This document shows positions 43,344-55,939 of a stretch of 64,000 nucleotides of DNA, in pieces. The notes beneath the pieces were generated by a model. That model did not search any database. It had not been told where the DNA came from and was given only the letters and a program-made list of their open reading frames with translations. The DNA is from Mycolicibacterium thermoresistibile. Its GTDB lineage: Bacteria; Actinomycetota; Actinomycetes; Mycobacteriales; Mycobacteriaceae. The stretch spans positions 1,860,001 through 1,924,000 of the forward strand of contig NZ_LT906483.1 of NCBI RefSeq assembly GCF_900187065.1, read 5' to 3'. The translations under genes and the position numbers were made by a program. How positions within the stretch are numbered: the first letter of the stretch is position 1; each line of letters starts with the position of its first letter.

Positions 43344-44603
43344 TCAGTACTTCCCGAAGGCGAGCGCGACGTTGTGCCCACCGAATCCGAACGAGTTGTT
43401 GATCGCGTACTTGAAGTCGCCGGTGCGCGGTTCGCCGGCGACGACGTCCAGGTCGATCTCCGGGTCCTGGTTCTTCAAATTCAGCGTCGGCGGGATCACG
43501 CCGTCCCGCAGCGCGAACACGGTGAGGATCGACTCGACCGCGCCCACCGCGCCGACCGAGTGCCCCAGCGCCGCCTTCGGCGCGTACACGGCGGGCCGGT
43601 GACCCTTCATCGCGTTGTTGATCGCCTTGCCCTCCGCGACGTCGCCGACGGTGGTGCCGGTGGCGTGCGCGTTGACGTGGTCGATGTCCGAGGGCTGCAG
43701 CCCGGCCAACTCGATGGCCCGCGTCATCGCCCAGCCGGCCTGTTCACCGTTGGGGTCGGGCGCGACGATGTGGTAGCCGTCGGAGGTGATGCTGGCCCCC
43801 ATCAGCCGGCCGAGGATGTTGGCGCCGCGGGCCTTGGCGTGCTCCTCGGTCTCGATGACCATCAGCGCACCGGCCTCACCGAACACGAACCCGTTGCGGT
43901 CCTTGTCGAACGGTTTGCATGCGCCAGGGGGGTCGTCGTTGGTGGTGGAGAGCACGATGCGCATCTGGGCGAAGCCGGCGATCGGCACCGCTTCGATCTT
44001 GGTCTCGACACCGCCGCAGATCGCGATGTCGGCCTCGCCCAGCACGATGTTGCGCCACGCGTGCGCGATGCCCTCGGAGCCGGAGGCGCAGGCCGACACC
44101 GGGGTGATCACCCCGGCGCGGGCCTTGCGCTCCAACCCCACCGCCGCGGCCGCGGCGTTGGGCATGTACTTCTGCACCGCCAGCGGCGACACCGCCTTCA
44201 GCCCCTTGGCGCGCATGTCGTCGTAGCTGAAGACGAGCTCCTCGGTGGAGCCCATCCCGGTGCCGATCGACACCATCAACCGCCGCGGGTCGACCTCCGG
44301 CGAACCGGCGTTCTCCCACACCCGGCGGCTGAGCACCGTGGACATCTTCTGCAGGTAGGACAGCCGACGCAGCTCCACCCGGGTCAACTCGGAATCGAAG
44401 TCCTCGAGCAGATGCCCGCCGATGCGGACCGGTAGGTCGTACTTCTCGATGAAATCGTCCTCGAGCAGACGAATGCCGCTCTGACCGTCCAGCAGCTTCT
44501 TCCAAGTGCCTTCAGCGTCGGTGGCGAGGGCCGTCGTCATCGCGACCCCGGTGACGACCACGTTGGGGAAACCATTCCCGGTGGCCAAGCGCGTCCTTGC
44601 CAT
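43344..44603 (-). CDS. kasB: Beta-ketoacyl-ACP synthase KasB
   Basis: A 419-residue condensing enzyme with catalytic Cys172 (SACASGSE), His313 (NAHATGT) and His348 (LGHSVGAVG). KasB extends meromycolates to full length in M. tuberculosis. It resembles kasA next door, as expected for a tandem duplication, but has its own start 34 nt after the kasA stop. Identification as KasB rests mainly on gene order. Confidence 0.95.
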   Translation of the reverse strand: MARTRLATGNGFPNVVVTGVAMTTALATDAEGTWKKLLDGQSGIRLLEDDFIEKYDLPVRIGGHLLEDFDSELTRVELRRLSYLQKMSTVLSRRVWENAGSPEVDPRRLMVSIGTGMGSTEELVFSYDDMRAKGLKAVSPLAVQKYMPNAAAAAVGLERKARAGVITPVSACASGSEGIAHAWRNIVLGEADIAICGGVETKIEAVPIAGFAQMRIVLSTTNDDPPGACKPFDKDRNGFVFGEAGALMVIETEEHAKARGANILGRLMGASITSDGYHIVAPDPNGEQAGWAMTRAIELAGLQPSDIDHVNAHATGTTVGDVAEGKAINNAMKGHRPAVYAPKAALGHSVGAVGAVESILTVFALRDGVIPPTLNLKNQDPEIDLDVVAGEPRTGDFKYAINNSFGFGGHNVALAFGKY

Positions 44604-44637
44604 TCCCGCTCCGATGGGTCCTTTCGATCAGTGCCGA

Positions 44638-45888
44638 TCAGTAACGCCCGAAGGCCAGGGCGACATTGTGACCACCGAATCCGAACGAGTTGTTGATGGC
44701 GTACCGGTAGTCGCCATAACGTGGCTCGCCCGCGACGATATCGAGATCGATCTCGGGATCGGGGGTCTCGTAGTTGAGGGTCGGGGGGATGACCCCGTCC
44801 CGCAGCGTCAGCACGGTCAACACCGATTCCAGCGCGCCGACCGCCCCGATGGAGTGGCCGAGCGCCGACTTGGGTGCGTACACCGGAGCGTGTTCGACTC
44901 CGGCGACCCGGATCGCGTTCGCCTCGGCGGTGTCACCGATGGGGGTGCCGGTCGCGTGTGCGTTCACATGGTCGATGTCCTTGGGGGACAGGCCCGCGGT
45001 CTCCATCGCACGCTTCATCGCGTGCCCGGCGCGCACGCCGTCGGAGGCCGGAGCCACCATGTGGAAGGCATCGGAGGTGATGCCCGCACCGAGCAGCCGG
45101 GCCAGCGGCTGGGCGCCGCGCGCCTTGGCGTGCTCCTCGGTCTCGATGACCATGAGCGCACCGGCTTCGCCGAACACGAACCCGTCGCGGTCCTTGTCGA
45201 ACGGCCGGGACGCGCCCTCGGGGTCGTCGTTGCGGGTGCTCATCGCGCGCATCATCGAGAACGCCGCGATCGGCAGCGCCTCGATGCCACCCTCGACACC
45301 ACCGACCACGGCGATGTCGGCGTCGCCCATGACGATCTGCCGCCAGCCGTGGGCGATGGCCTCCGAACCCGACGCGCAGGCCGACACCGGGGTGATGACC
45401 CCGGCCCGGGCGCCGAGTTGCAGACCGACCACCGCGGCCGCGCCGTTCGGCATGATCATCTGAACGGCGAGCGGCGACACCTTGCGGGGCCCGCCCTCGT
45501 TCATCGCGTCATAGGTCTCGACGATCTTCTCGCCGCCACCCAGACCGGTGCCGATCACGACCGAGAACCGGTCCGGATCGACCTCCGGATTGCCGGCCGC
45601 ATCCCACACCCGACCGCTGAGCAGCTTCGCCATCCGCTGGACGTAGGACATCCGCCGGATGTCGATGCGGGTCATGTGGTCATCGACGGCCTCCTTGAGG
45701 TGGCCGCCGATGCGGACCGGCAGATCCCACTTCTCGATGAAGTCGTCCTCGAGGACGTGGATGCCGCTCTCGCCGGCCAACAAACCCTTCCACGTGCCCT
45801 CGACGTCAGGCGCGATCGAAGTCGTCGCCGTGACGGCGGTCACCACAACGCTGGGGTAACCGCCGTTAGCAGTGGAAGGCTTTGTCAT
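44638..45888 (-). CDS. kasA: Beta-ketoacyl-ACP synthase KasA
   Basis: A 416-residue FAS-II condensing enzyme. Cys171, His311, Lys340 and His345 sit at the same numbers as in M. tuberculosis KasA. It elongates acyl-AcpM with malonyl-AcpM in mycolic acid synthesis and is a target of thiolactomycin and isoniazid-adduct studies. Its ATG overlaps the acpM stop (ATGA). Confidence 0.96.
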   Translation of the reverse strand: MTKPSTANGGYPSVVVTAVTATTSIAPDVEGTWKGLLAGESGIHVLEDDFIEKWDLPVRIGGHLKEAVDDHMTRIDIRRMSYVQRMAKLLSGRVWDAAGNPEVDPDRFSVVIGTGLGGGEKIVETYDAMNEGGPRKVSPLAVQMIMPNGAAAVVGLQLGARAGVITPVSACASGSEAIAHGWRQIVMGDADIAVVGGVEGGIEALPIAAFSMMRAMSTRNDDPEGASRPFDKDRDGFVFGEAGALMVIETEEHAKARGAQPLARLLGAGITSDAFHMVAPASDGVRAGHAMKRAMETAGLSPKDIDHVNAHATGTPIGDTAEANAIRVAGVEHAPVYAPKSALGHSIGAVGALESVLTVLTLRDGVIPPTLNYETPDPEIDLDIVAGEPRYGDYRYAINNSFGFGGHNVALAFGRY

Positions 45889-46187
45889 GAACGCTCCGCT
45901 TCGATCTTCTCGCGGATCGCGGCGGCCGCCTCGGGGTTCTCTTCCTCGAGCTTCTGGATGTAGGCGACCACGTCACCGACGGTGCGCAGCCCGGCGAGGT
46001 CCTCGTCGGGGATCTTCACGCCGTACTTGTCCTCGGTCTGCACCGCGATCTCGACCATCGACAGCGAGTCGATGTCCAGGTCGTCGACGAAGCTCTTCTC
46101 CGGGGTGACCTCGGACGGCTCGATACCGGTGACCTCTTCGATGATCTCGGCGAGACCGGCGATGATTTCTTCCTGAGTGGTGGCCAC
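45885..46187 (-). CDS. acpM: Meromycolate acyl carrier protein AcpM
   Basis: A 100-residue acidic carrier protein. Ser41 in [14 protein letters not shown] is the phosphopantetheine site. It has the C-terminal extension ([20 protein letters not shown]) that distinguishes mycobacterial AcpM from ordinary ACP. It sits between fabD and kasA; the 123-nt spacer before it carries a hairpin and a tandem repeat. Confidence 0.96.
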   Translation of the reverse strand: MATTQEEIIAGLAEIIEEVTGIEPSEVTPEKSFVDDLDIDSLSMVEIAVQTEDKYGVKIPDEDLAGLRTVGDVVAYIQKLEEENPEAAAAIREKIEAERS

Positions 46188-46264
46188 AGTGGCTCCTTCT
46201 ACTAATCGGTGTTGATACGCATCGATTGCGATACGCGCCCTTCGCGCTGCGAAAAGCTCGGGAC

Positions 46265-46308
46265 GTCGATATGTGGTCGATATGTGGTTGTGTCCTCGGC
46301 GAACCGAG
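46265..46308 (-). repeat. 11-bp tandem repeat and hairpin in the fabD-acpM spacer
   Basis: On the plus strand GTCGATATGTG is repeated twice without spacer (46265-46275, 46276-46286). At 46295-46308 CTCGG-CGAA-CCGAG forms a hairpin; read in the mRNA sense it is a five-pair stem with a UUCG loop directly after the fabD stop. Together they could act in mRNA processing or uneven expression of fabD and acpM. This is the only long spacer in the operon. Confidence 0.5.
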
Positions 46309-46310
46309 TG

Positions 46311-47240
46311 TCAGGCGAGCTCGGTCAGCCCGTCGAGGTCGTTGGGAGCCTTGACGGCGCGGGTCGGCACGCCCCGCAGCTCCCGTTTGGCGATGCCGGT
46401 GAGCGTTCCCGCCGGCGGGAACTCGACGAGCGCCGCCACACTACGCTCCCGCATGGTGGCGGTGCACAGGTCCCACCGCACCGGCCGGGTCAGCTGAGCC
46501 ACCAGCTTCTCCATCGCATCGGCGGCCGAGGCCACCGGCTGCCCGTCGGCGTTGGACAGCAGCGTCATCGTCGGCTCGGCGGTGGACACGGCCTGCGCGG
46601 CCGCCGTGTAGCCGTCCAGCGCCGGGGCCATGTAGTGGGTGTGGAACGCGCCGGCGGTGGCCAGCGGCCGCACCCGGGCCTTGGCCGGGGGATCCTCGGC
46701 GAGCTTCTCCAACGCCGCGACCGCACCGGCGGCGACGATCTGCCCCGCCGCGTTGCGGTTGGCCGGCGTCAGTTCGAGCGCCTCGAGCCGGGCCAACACC
46801 TCGGCCTCGTCACCGCCCAGCACCGCGGACATGCCGGTGGGCTCGACGGCGCAGGCCCTGGCCATCTCCGCGCCGCGGGTGGCGGCCAGTTTGACTGCGT
46901 CGTCGGCCGAGATCACCCCGGCGATCGCGTAGGCGGCGATCTCGCCGACCGAATGGCCGGCCACGATGGTGTCCGGGCCGGTGGTCAGCAGCCCCCGCCG
47001 GACGGCCTCCTCATGGGCCAGCAGCGTCGCCGCGACCACCAGCGGCTGGGTCACCGCAGTGTCGGTGATCTCCTCGGCCGACGCGGTGGTGCCGAGCCGG
47101 ACCAGGTCCAGGCCGCTGATCTCGGACCAGGTGGCGAGACGGTCGGCCGCGCCGGGCAGCTCCAACCACGGGGTGAGCATGCCGGGCGTCTGAGAACCCT
47201 GTCCGGGCGCGAGCAACGCAAGCACAGTCTTCTGAGGCAC
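46311..47240 (-). CDS. fabD: Malonyl-CoA:AcpM transacylase FabD
   Basis: A 309-residue acyltransferase. Substrate loop APGQGSQ, nucleophile Ser97 in GHSVGE, and His200 in AGAFHTHYM match FabD catalytic residues. It moves malonyl from CoA to AcpM for FAS-II. GTG 47240 is the likely start. First gene of the operon; MabR is encoded just upstream on the same strand, and a MabR-type palindrome lies in its leader. Confidence 0.94.
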   Translation of the reverse strand: MPQKTVLALLAPGQGSQTPGMLTPWLELPGAADRLATWSEISGLDLVRLGTTASAEEITDTAVTQPLVVAATLLAHEEAVRRGLLTTGPDTIVAGHSVGEIAAYAIAGVISADDAVKLAATRGAEMARACAVEPTGMSAVLGGDEAEVLARLEALELTPANRNAAGQIVAAGAVAALEKLAEDPPAKARVRPLATAGAFHTHYMAPALDGYTAAAQAVSTAEPTMTLLSNADGQPVASAADAMEKLVAQLTRPVRWDLCTATMRERSVAALVEFPPAGTLTGIAKRELRGVPTRAVKAPNDLDGLTELA

Positions 47241-47307
47241 GTGTTTAAGAGAACACTGTGAAGTCTGATTTGTGGGGTGTAAGAGACTATGAACATAGTC
47301 TTATGTT

Positions 47308-47326
47308 TTTGTGGAATCCCCACAAA
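47308..47326 (-). promoter_or_regulatory. Predicted MabR operator in the fabD leader
   Basis: TTTGT-N9-ACAAA, an inverted repeat of the type recalled for MabR binding at the fasII promoter, lies 68 bp before the fabD start. A second palindrome GACTAT-gaac-ATAGTC (47285-47300) and GTGTT-N6-AACAC (47241-47256) lie between it and fabD. The AT-rich patch is the obvious promoter of the operon. Confidence 0.65.
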
Positions 47327-47368
47327 TCTGCATGTGATGCGACTCCATCGATATCGGGCCGCGATCCG

Positions 47369-48655
47369 TTACATCGCCCGGTGTCCGCCCGCGGCCTGAC
47401 CGCGCCACCCCGCCGTCGATCCGAGATCGGGGTTTACCGTGCTCGACTGGTACGACTGCCGAGTGAGGCGGCTCACAGAAACCGCCACCCGTAGCACATA
47501 GGCGTCCCGCGGCACCGCCGGATCGCGTCCGGTGATCTCCGCGATGCGGCGGAGTCGGTACCGGACCGTATTTGGATGAACGAACAATCGGCGGGCGCAC
47601 GCCTCGATCGCCCCACCGGATTCCAGGAACGCGTCGAGCGTCTCGGTCAGCGTGGGGCCGGCATCGGCCAGCGGCCGCATCACCTCGCTCTCCAGCGCCG
47701 CGATCGCGGTCTGATCGCCCAGCAGGGCCCGCTCGGGCAGCAGTTCGCGGGCCGGAACCGGCCGGGGCGCACCGCTCCAGCCCGCGACGGCGTTCATCCC
47801 GGCGATCGCCTCGGTGGCACTGCGGTAGGCCGCCGAGAGGGTCGGCGCGGTCGGGCCGAGCACCACCGGGCCGTCGGCGAACACGTCCAGCAGATCGGTG
47901 AGGAACCTGTCCGTGGGGGACAGCGCACCGGACACGATGGTGACCAGCCAGGTGCCGTGGACGTCGGACAACGCGGTGCGGCCGTGCCGGTTGGCGACGT
48001 GGTGGACGTCCTGGCTGACCACCTCCAGCCGGTCGGGTCGGGGCAGCCCGACCACCACGGTGGCCGGCGCGGTGGCGTCCCAGTTCAGGGCGGCGGCCTG
48101 GGACTGCAGTTCGGGCCCCACGGCGCCGCGCACCACCGCGTCCACCACGTTGGCCTCCATCCGGGTGTCCCAGGCGCCCCGGGCCTCGGCGGCGTCGGCG
48201 TAGGCGGTGGCCGCGGCGAAGGCCAGATCCCGGCTGTACCGCAGGATGCCCGCGGTCAGCGCGGTCACCTGTTCCTCCGAGCGGGCCAGCAGCGGCACCA
48301 CCTGTTCGAAGAACTCCATGGTGGTCCGGACCATCTCCACGGTCTGGCGCAACGCGATGCGCCGGGTCAGGTCCTGCGGCACCACCTCGAACGCCTGCAT
48401 GGTGTAGGTGACGTTGCTGCGCGGGTCGCGCATCCACTCCACGAAGTTCACCACCGCGGTCTGCACCACCAGATGAACGCTGGCCCGCTGGGAGGCCTCC
48501 AGGTCGGCGAAGAACGGCAGCCGTTCCTCCATCGTGTGCACGGCCTCGGTGGCGAGCCGCCCGGAGTACTGCTTCAACCGGCGCAGCACCGACTCCGGCA
48601 CCGATTCGAGCACCTCGAGGGTGGACTGCGGTGGAACGAACCGATTGTCGGGCAC
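47369..48655 (-). CDS. mabR: FAS-II transcriptional regulator MabR (PucR/CdaR-type)
   Basis: A 428-residue protein. The C-terminal PucR helix-turn-helix reads ALESGGAIEACARRLFVHPN followed by TVRYRLRRIAEITGR. The middle is a GGDEF-like sensor and the N-terminal part is helical. M. tuberculosis MabR (Rv2242) occupies the same place, binds long acyl-CoAs and activates the fabD operon. ATG 48655 gives MPDNRFVPPQS. A long tail (about 25 residues) follows the DNA-binding part. Confidence 0.92.
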   Translation of the reverse strand: MPDNRFVPPQSTLEVLESVPESVLRRLKQYSGRLATEAVHTMEERLPFFADLEASQRASVHLVVQTAVVNFVEWMRDPRSNVTYTMQAFEVVPQDLTRRIALRQTVEMVRTTMEFFEQVVPLLARSEEQVTALTAGILRYSRDLAFAAATAYADAAEARGAWDTRMEANVVDAVVRGAVGPELQSQAAALNWDATAPATVVVGLPRPDRLEVVSQDVHHVANRHGRTALSDVHGTWLVTIVSGALSPTDRFLTDLLDVFADGPVVLGPTAPTLSAAYRSATEAIAGMNAVAGWSGAPRPVPARELLPERALLGDQTAIAALESEVMRPLADAGPTLTETLDAFLESGGAIEACARRLFVHPNTVRYRLRRIAEITGRDPAVPRDAYVLRVAVSVSRLTRQSYQSSTVNPDLGSTAGWRGQAAGGHRAM

Positions 48656-48709
48656 GCCTGAAATCTACGCGATTCTGCTGGCAGATTCCTCCAAAGGATC
48701 ACGCACCGG

Positions 48710-51499
<2,790 letters not shown>

Positions 51500-51537
51500 C
51501 TTCCGCTCCTCGGTTGTGCCGGTAAGGCGGCTTGTGC

Positions 51538-51552
51538 GATCGGTTCCCGATC
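51538..51552. promoter_or_regulatory. Inverted repeat in the aceE/lipoprotein divergent promoter
   Basis: GATCGG-TTC-CCGATC is a perfect repeat with 6-bp arms in the 81-bp divergent region. It is well placed for a regulator acting on aceE, the lipoprotein gene or both. No factor is indicated by the sequence. Confidence 0.35.
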
Positions 51553-51580
51553 GGCCTTTGGCGACCTCTATCCTTCCCCT

Positions 51581-52189
51581 ATGGTGCCCCACATGCACCG
51601 TCGGGGTGTGGCCCGCGATACGGCCGCACCGGGCGGTTTCCGGGGGCGGCGGCTCACCGGTTCGGTGGTCGGTGGACTGGCGGCACTGGCCATGGTCGTG
51701 GTCGGTTGCACGAGCCTCACCGCCGGCAGCGGCCAGGCCGACGCCGAGGAGGTCCCGGTCTACCGCGCGTCGGTGTCCTCGTCGATCGCGGCGTCGGCGG
51801 CCAGCTCCAGCGCCCGGGAGTCCGAGCGGCAGCGGTCGTTGACCCGGCAGGCGGTGCACAATTCCTGTGACGCGTTGAGCACCAGCAGTGTGGACGCCAT
51901 CCGGGCGGTCAACGCCTATGTCGACGCGTTCAACAGCACCGGCGACGTCGGCGCGAAGGTCCGCCCCGCGGTGGACGCGCTGAACCACAGCGCCGACCTG
52001 GTGCAGAGCAGCCTGTCCGACGCGTTGACCCCCGAACTGCGCGACGCGCTGACCGCGTGGACCACCGCCGCGCGCGAGGTCGGGGTGGCCATCGAGGAGG
52101 ACCATCCGACCGACGAGTTCAACGCCGGGGTGGACCGGCTCAACCAGTCCCGGGCGCTGGCGCTGACCCTGTGCGACGCCGCATATTGA
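51581..52189 (+). CDS. Exported lipoprotein (Rv2240c position)
   Basis: A 202-residue lipoprotein. ATG 51581 (or 51593) begins a basic N-terminus; the lipobox VVGC follows a hydrophobic run ([12 protein letters not shown]). The mature part is helical with Ser/Ala-rich repeats ([18 protein letters not shown]) and no catalytic motif. It lies divergent to aceE. Function is unknown; membership in the conserved block supports a real gene. Confidence 0.8.
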   Translation: MVPHMHRRGVARDTAAPGGFRGRRLTGSVVGGLAALAMVVVGCTSLTAGSGQADAEEVPVYRASVSSSIAASAASSSARESERQRSLTRQAVHNSCDALSTSSVDAIRAVNAYVDAFNSTGDVGAKVRPAVDALNHSADLVQSSLSDALTPELRDALTAWTTAAREVGVAIEEDHPTDEFNAGVDRLNQSRALALTLCDAAY

Positions 52190-52275
52190 CCACAACTGCC
52201 GCGCCGGAACCCCGTCCCGGCGGTCGGCGTGCGACGATAGAGCGATCTCACATCACAGCTGAAGGAGGACCGACG

Positions 52276-52698
52276 GTGGTCGCGGCGGCGAACGCCCCGA
52301 ACTACGCCCAACGACTGGGCATCCGAAAAGACCAAGTGGTGCAGGAACTGGGCTGGGACGAGGACGTCGATGACGATATCCGAGCCGAGATCGAGGAGCT
52401 GACCGGAGCCGAGCTGCTCGACGAGGACACCGATGAAGTCGTGGACGTGGTCCTGCTGTGGTGGCGGGACGGCGACGGTGACCTCGTCGACCGGCTGATG
52501 GACGCGATCGCGCCGCTGGCCGACGACGGTGTCATCTGGGTGATCACGCCCAAGACGGGTAAACCGGGCCATGTGCTGCCGGCCGAGATCGCCGAATCCG
52601 CGCCCACCGCGGGCCTGATGCAGACCTCGTCCGCCAACCTGGGGGACTGGATCGCCAGCCGCCTGGTTCAACCGAAGGCTCGCTCCGGAAGGCGGTAG
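52276..52698 (+). CDS. DUF3052-family protein (Rv2239c-like)
   Basis: A 140-residue cytoplasmic protein. GTG 52276 follows GAAGGAGGAC closely. Typical parts are NYAQRLGIRKDQVVQELGWD, DDDIRAEIEELTGAELL and VIWVITPKTGKPGHV. The acidic stretch DEDTDEVVD precedes a Trp-rich LLWWRDGD. No function is known. Three nucleotides separate it from ahpE, so the two are cotranscribed. Confidence 0.88.
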   Translation: MVAAANAPNYAQRLGIRKDQVVQELGWDEDVDDDIRAEIEELTGAELLDEDTDEVVDVVLLWWRDGDGDLVDRLMDAIAPLADDGVIWVITPKTGKPGHVLPAEIAESAPTAGLMQTSSANLGDWIASRLVQPKARSGRR

Positions 52699-52701
52699 AC
52701 A

Positions 52702-53166
52702 TTGCTGGAGGTGGGCGTCGAGGCGCCGGACTTCACGCTCAAGGATCAGAACGGCCGGTCGTTCACGCTCAGCGACCTACGCGGCGAGAAGAACGTGCTG
52801 ATCGTGTTCTTCCCGCTCGCGTTCACCGGGATCTGCCAGGGGGAGCTGGACGAGATCCGCGACCATCTGCCCGAGTACGAGAACGACGACACCCAGACGG
52901 TCGCCATCTCCGTCGGTCCGCCGCCGACCCACAAGATCTGGGCGATCCAGAGCGGGTTCACCTTCCCGGTGCTGTCGGATTTCTGGCCGCACGGCGCCGT
53001 CGCCCAGGCCTACGGGGTGTTCAACGAGACGGCCGGGTTTCCGAACCGGGGCACGTTCGTGGTCGACCGCGCCGGCATCATCCGATTCGCGGAGATGAAG
53101 GATCCGGGTGAGCCGCGGGACCGGAAGGTCTGGAGCGAGGCGCTCGAGGCGCTGCGGAAGAGCTGA
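52702..53166 (+). CDS. ahpE: One-cysteine peroxiredoxin AhpE
   Basis: A 154-residue AhpC/TSA-family enzyme with peroxidatic Cys45 in FTGICQGELDEI and the active-site Arg in FPNRGTFVVD. The resolving cysteine is absent, as in AhpE, so it depends on mycothiol/mycoredoxin recycling. The start is TTG 52702 or GTG 52711. It reduces peroxides and peroxynitrite. tRNA-Val follows, as next to M. tuberculosis Rv2238c. Confidence 0.92.
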   Translation: MLEVGVEAPDFTLKDQNGRSFTLSDLRGEKNVLIVFFPLAFTGICQGELDEIRDHLPEYENDDTQTVAISVGPPPTHKIWAIQSGFTFPVLSDFWPHGAVAQAYGVFNETAGFPNRGTFVVDRAGIIRFAEMKDPGEPRDRKVWSEALEALRKS

Positions 53167-53217
53167 CCGGATTTCCGGTACCGCGCGGCGGTTGGGTAAC
53201 CTCTGCACCCGATAACA

Positions 53218-53289
53218 GGGCGTGTAGCTCAGTGGTAGAGCTCTGGTTTTACACACCAGCGGTCGGGGGTTCGATCCCCTCCGCGCCCA
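53218..53289 (+). tRNA. tRNA-Val (anticodon TAC)
   Basis: The acceptor GGGCGTG pairs with CGCGCCC (one G-T pair). The D arm is GCTC...GAGC, the anticodon loop TTTACAC lies between CTGGT and ACCAG, and the T arm is GGGGG-TTCGATC-CCCTC (last pair G-C). CCA is not encoded. The 3' end touches the stop codon of the convergent MpaB-like gene. Confidence 0.92.
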
Positions 53290-54123
53290 CTACACCACCC
53301 GCCGTCCGAGGCGCGCGCGGATCCGCATGTCCCACAGATACAGCCGGTAGCCGAACTGCCACGCCTCCCGCGGGATCACCCGGTCGGCGATGCGCAACGC
53401 CGCCAGCAACCGCTCGAAGGTGCGCTGCTGCGCGCCGGACCAGTCCAGCTTCATCTGGTCGCGGAATTCCGGCGGCAGAAAACCGGTGGTGGCGAACAGA
53501 TTGAACCGGCCCAGCGTCGCCGAGACCGGTGTCGGCAGGAACGCCATGGCGGCCACCCCGAGCAGGTGCTCGCGCACCGGCGGATCGATGCGCAGCTCGT
53601 CCAGAGACCGCTTCCAGTACTCGTCGAACGCCTGCCGGTCCGGCGGCCACATGTCCTCCCGCACCTGCAGCGTGGTGCCCAGCGTGCGGGCGTCGCGGTA
53701 CACCGCGTCGGCGTCGGCGTCGTCGAGCGGGCCGTAGAGGAACTCGTGCATGTCGATGTAGTAGCGGAACAGGCAGGCCGCCACCCACAGCTGCAGCTTC
53801 GGGTCGAAGGCGTTGTAGGACACCGGGCTCGTAGGGGTGGACCGGACCTGCGCGTGTGCGGTGTTGACCGCGTCGCGGATCAGCCGGCGGTCGGCCTCGG
53901 TGCCCATCGTCGCCGCCGCCAGGTAGGTACCGGTGGTGCGGGCCCGTTTGAACGGATGCTTGTAGACGTTGCCGCTGTCCACCGGGCTCTCCAGCACCCC
54001 GTAGCCCACCCCGGGCAGCGCCAGCTGCATGATCACGTTGGCCGCGGGCAGCAGCGCCGCCGCCGGGTTGAGCAGATCGACCACCCGGGTCGGATGGCGG
54101 GGCGGGCCCCAGCGCAGTCTCAT
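53290..54123 (-). CDS. MpaB-like (DUF2236) oxygenase (Rv2237 position)
   Basis: A 277-residue protein of the latex-clearing-protein/MpaB-like oxygenase family. It has [20 protein letters not shown] and the paired helix [20 protein letters not shown], with basic and acidic residues that could line a haem- or diiron-type site. The reaction is not known. It starts at ATG 54123, divergent to cobD. Confidence 0.82.
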   Translation of the reverse strand: MRLRWGPPRHPTRVVDLLNPAAALLPAANVIMQLALPGVGYGVLESPVDSGNVYKHPFKRARTTGTYLAAATMGTEADRRLIRDAVNTAHAQVRSTPTSPVSYNAFDPKLQLWVAACLFRYYIDMHEFLYGPLDDADADAVYRDARTLGTTLQVREDMWPPDRQAFDEYWKRSLDELRIDPPVREHLLGVAAMAFLPTPVSATLGRFNLFATTGFLPPEFRDQMKLDWSGAQQRTFERLLAALRIADRVIPREAWQFGYRLYLWDMRIRARLGRRVV

Positions 54124-54159
54124 GAACCGAGTACATCACGTGTGTGAGACCCTGCCCAG

Positions 54160-55140
54160 GTGTTCGCGCCCCGCTGTGCCCGGGCGGTGGGCATCGCCGC
54201 CGGGTATCTCGCCGATGTCGCACTGGCGGACCCGTCCCGCGGCCACCCCGTCGCCCTGTTCGGCAGCGCCGCGTCGGCCCTGGAGCGGGTGACCTACGCC
54301 GACAGCCGCGCGGCCGGCGCCCTGCACACCGGCGCGCTGTTGAGCGCGCTGGCCGCGCTCGGACTGCTCACCGCGCGGTCGCACACCGGTCGTGGCGCCG
54401 GCTGGACCGCCGCCGCGACCACGGCGGCGACCTTCACCGCGCTGGGCGGGACCTCGCTGCTGCGCACCGGGGACCGGATGGCGGCGCTGCTGCGTGACGG
54501 CGACATCGACGGCGCCCGCGCCCTGCTGCCCGCGTTGTGCGGCCGGGACCCCGACGCCCTCGACCCCGCCGGGTTGACCCGCGCCGCAGTGGAATCGGTG
54601 GCCGAGAACACCTCCGACGCGCAGGTGGCGCCGCTGCTGTGGGCCGCGGTCGGCGGGGTACCGGCGGTGCTGGTCTACCGCGGCGCCAACACCCTCGACG
54701 CGATGATCGGGCACAGGTCCCCGCGGTACGCCCGATTCGGCTGGGCCGCAGCACGGTTCGACGATCTGATGAACCTCGTCGCGGCCCGTGTCACGGCCGC
54801 GCTGACGGTGGTGTGCGCGCCGCTGGTCGGCGGCTCAGCCGCGGCCTCGTGGCGGGCCTGGCACCGCGACGCCCGCCGGCACCCCAGCCCCAACGCCGGG
54901 GTGGTGGAGGCGGCCTTCGCCGGTGCGCTGGGAATCCGGTTGGGTGGCCCCACCCGCTACACCCACCGGCTCGAGATCCGGCCCACCCTCGGCGACGGCC
55001 CCGCGCCGGACGTCGCCGATCTGAGCCGGGCGGTGCGGTTGTCCCGCGCGGTGCAGACCGCGGCGGCGGGTCTGGCCGTCGGGCTGGCCGGGATGCTCAG
55101 CGCCGCCCGTAGCGGTCGGCGAGTTTCTCCTCGGCGGTGA
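54160..55140 (+). CDS. cobD: Cobalamin biosynthesis protein CobD/CbiB
   Basis: A 326-residue membrane protein of the CobD/CbiB family (adenosylcobinamide-phosphate synthase). Conserved parts are AGYLADVALADPSRGHPV, AVESVAENTSDAQVAPLLWA and PSPNAGVVEAAFAGALGIRLGG. It attaches the aminopropanol arm during vitamin B12 synthesis. Its 3' end overlaps the convergent SURF1 gene by 44 bp. Confidence 0.9.
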   Translation: MFAPRCARAVGIAAGYLADVALADPSRGHPVALFGSAASALERVTYADSRAAGALHTGALLSALAALGLLTARSHTGRGAGWTAAATTAATFTALGGTSLLRTGDRMAALLRDGDIDGARALLPALCGRDPDALDPAGLTRAAVESVAENTSDAQVAPLLWAAVGGVPAVLVYRGANTLDAMIGHRSPRYARFGWAAARFDDLMNLVAARVTAALTVVCAPLVGGSAAASWRAWHRDARRHPSPNAGVVEAAFAGALGIRLGGPTRYTHRLEIRPTLGDGPAPDVADLSRAVRLSRAVQTAAAGLAVGLAGMLSAARSGRRVSPRR

Positions 55141-55939
55141 GCGGCTTCCCGGCCGCGGCATCCCCTCGGATGTCCGCCTGGGCCCGGTCCTGTTGTGCCG
55201 CCTTCTCCCGGCGGCGCTGCTGCACCTCGGCCCACACGAAATAGCCCAGGCCGATCGGGGCGATGATGCCGAACGCGATCCACTGGATGCCGTAGGACAG
55301 GAACGGCCCGGCGTCCAGATGCGGCAGCTCGATCTCGCCGAGCCCGCCCGGCTGCCCGCCGACCAACTGCAGATAGGAGCCGGTGAGCGGAACCCCGGTG
55401 AGCTCTGCGATCTGCGCGGTGTTGATCGAGTACACCTGCAGGGCGCCGTCGCCGTGGAACGGTTCCCGGCCGGGGTTGACGCCCTCCGAATCGCGGAGCC
55501 GGGCGGTGATGGTCACCGGCTCCCGCGGCACCGGGGGGATGTCGGGCACCCGGCCCTGTTCAGGACGCACATATCCGCGGTCGACCAGCACGGTCGGTCC
55601 GCCGTCGACGGCGAACGGCACCAGCACCTCGAACGCCGGCTCACCACCGATGGAGCGCAGCCGGGCCAGCACCTGCGCCTCGGGGAGATAGCGCCCGGTG
55701 GCGGTGACGCGACGCCACTGTTCGTCGGGCGCGGCCGAATCCTGTTCCGGCAGCAGCGTCGTCACCGGCACCGGTTCGGCCGTCAGCGACCGTTCGATCT
55801 GCGCGTTCTCCCGCGACGTCTTGCTGTTCTTCCCGAGCTGCCAGGGCGCCAACACTGTGAAGCACAGATATGCGAAGGCCAGCACCACCACGATCAGTGC
55901 CAGCCAGCTCGGCCTCAGCAGGAACGCCCAGCGCCGCAT
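55097..55939 (-). CDS. SURF1-family protein
   Basis: A 280-residue protein with two membrane helices, one near residue 10-32 and one near 225-245 (SYGIQWIAFGIIAPIGLGYF), and an extracytoplasmic middle, the SURF1 topology. PWQLG near residue 32 is a SURF1 mark. It helps assemble cytochrome oxidase. ATG 55939 overlaps the ptpA stop (TGATG). The C-terminal tail is charged and cytoplasmic. Confidence 0.88.
   Translation of the reverse strand: MRRWAFLLRPSWLALIVVVLAFAYLCFTVLAPWQLGKNSKTSRENAQIERSLTAEPVPVTTLLPEQDSAAPDEQWRRVTATGRYLPEAQVLARLRSIGGEPAFEVLVPFAVDGGPTVLVDRGYVRPEQGRVPDIPPVPREPVTITARLRDSEGVNPGREPFHGDGALQVYSINTAQIAELTGVPLTGSYLQLVGGQPGGLGEIELPHLDAGPFLSYGIQWIAFGIIAPIGLGYFVWAEVQQRRREKAAQQDRAQADIRGDAAAGKPLTAEEKLADRYGRR

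Noticed and set aside
43344..45888. kasA/kasB similarity as a recent repeat
   Set aside because: The two are conserved, diverged paralogs present throughout mycobacteria.
51500..52195. N-terminal extension of aceE
   Set aside because: It would run through the divergent lipoprotein gene; TTG 51499 with GAGGAG gives the known AceE N-terminus.
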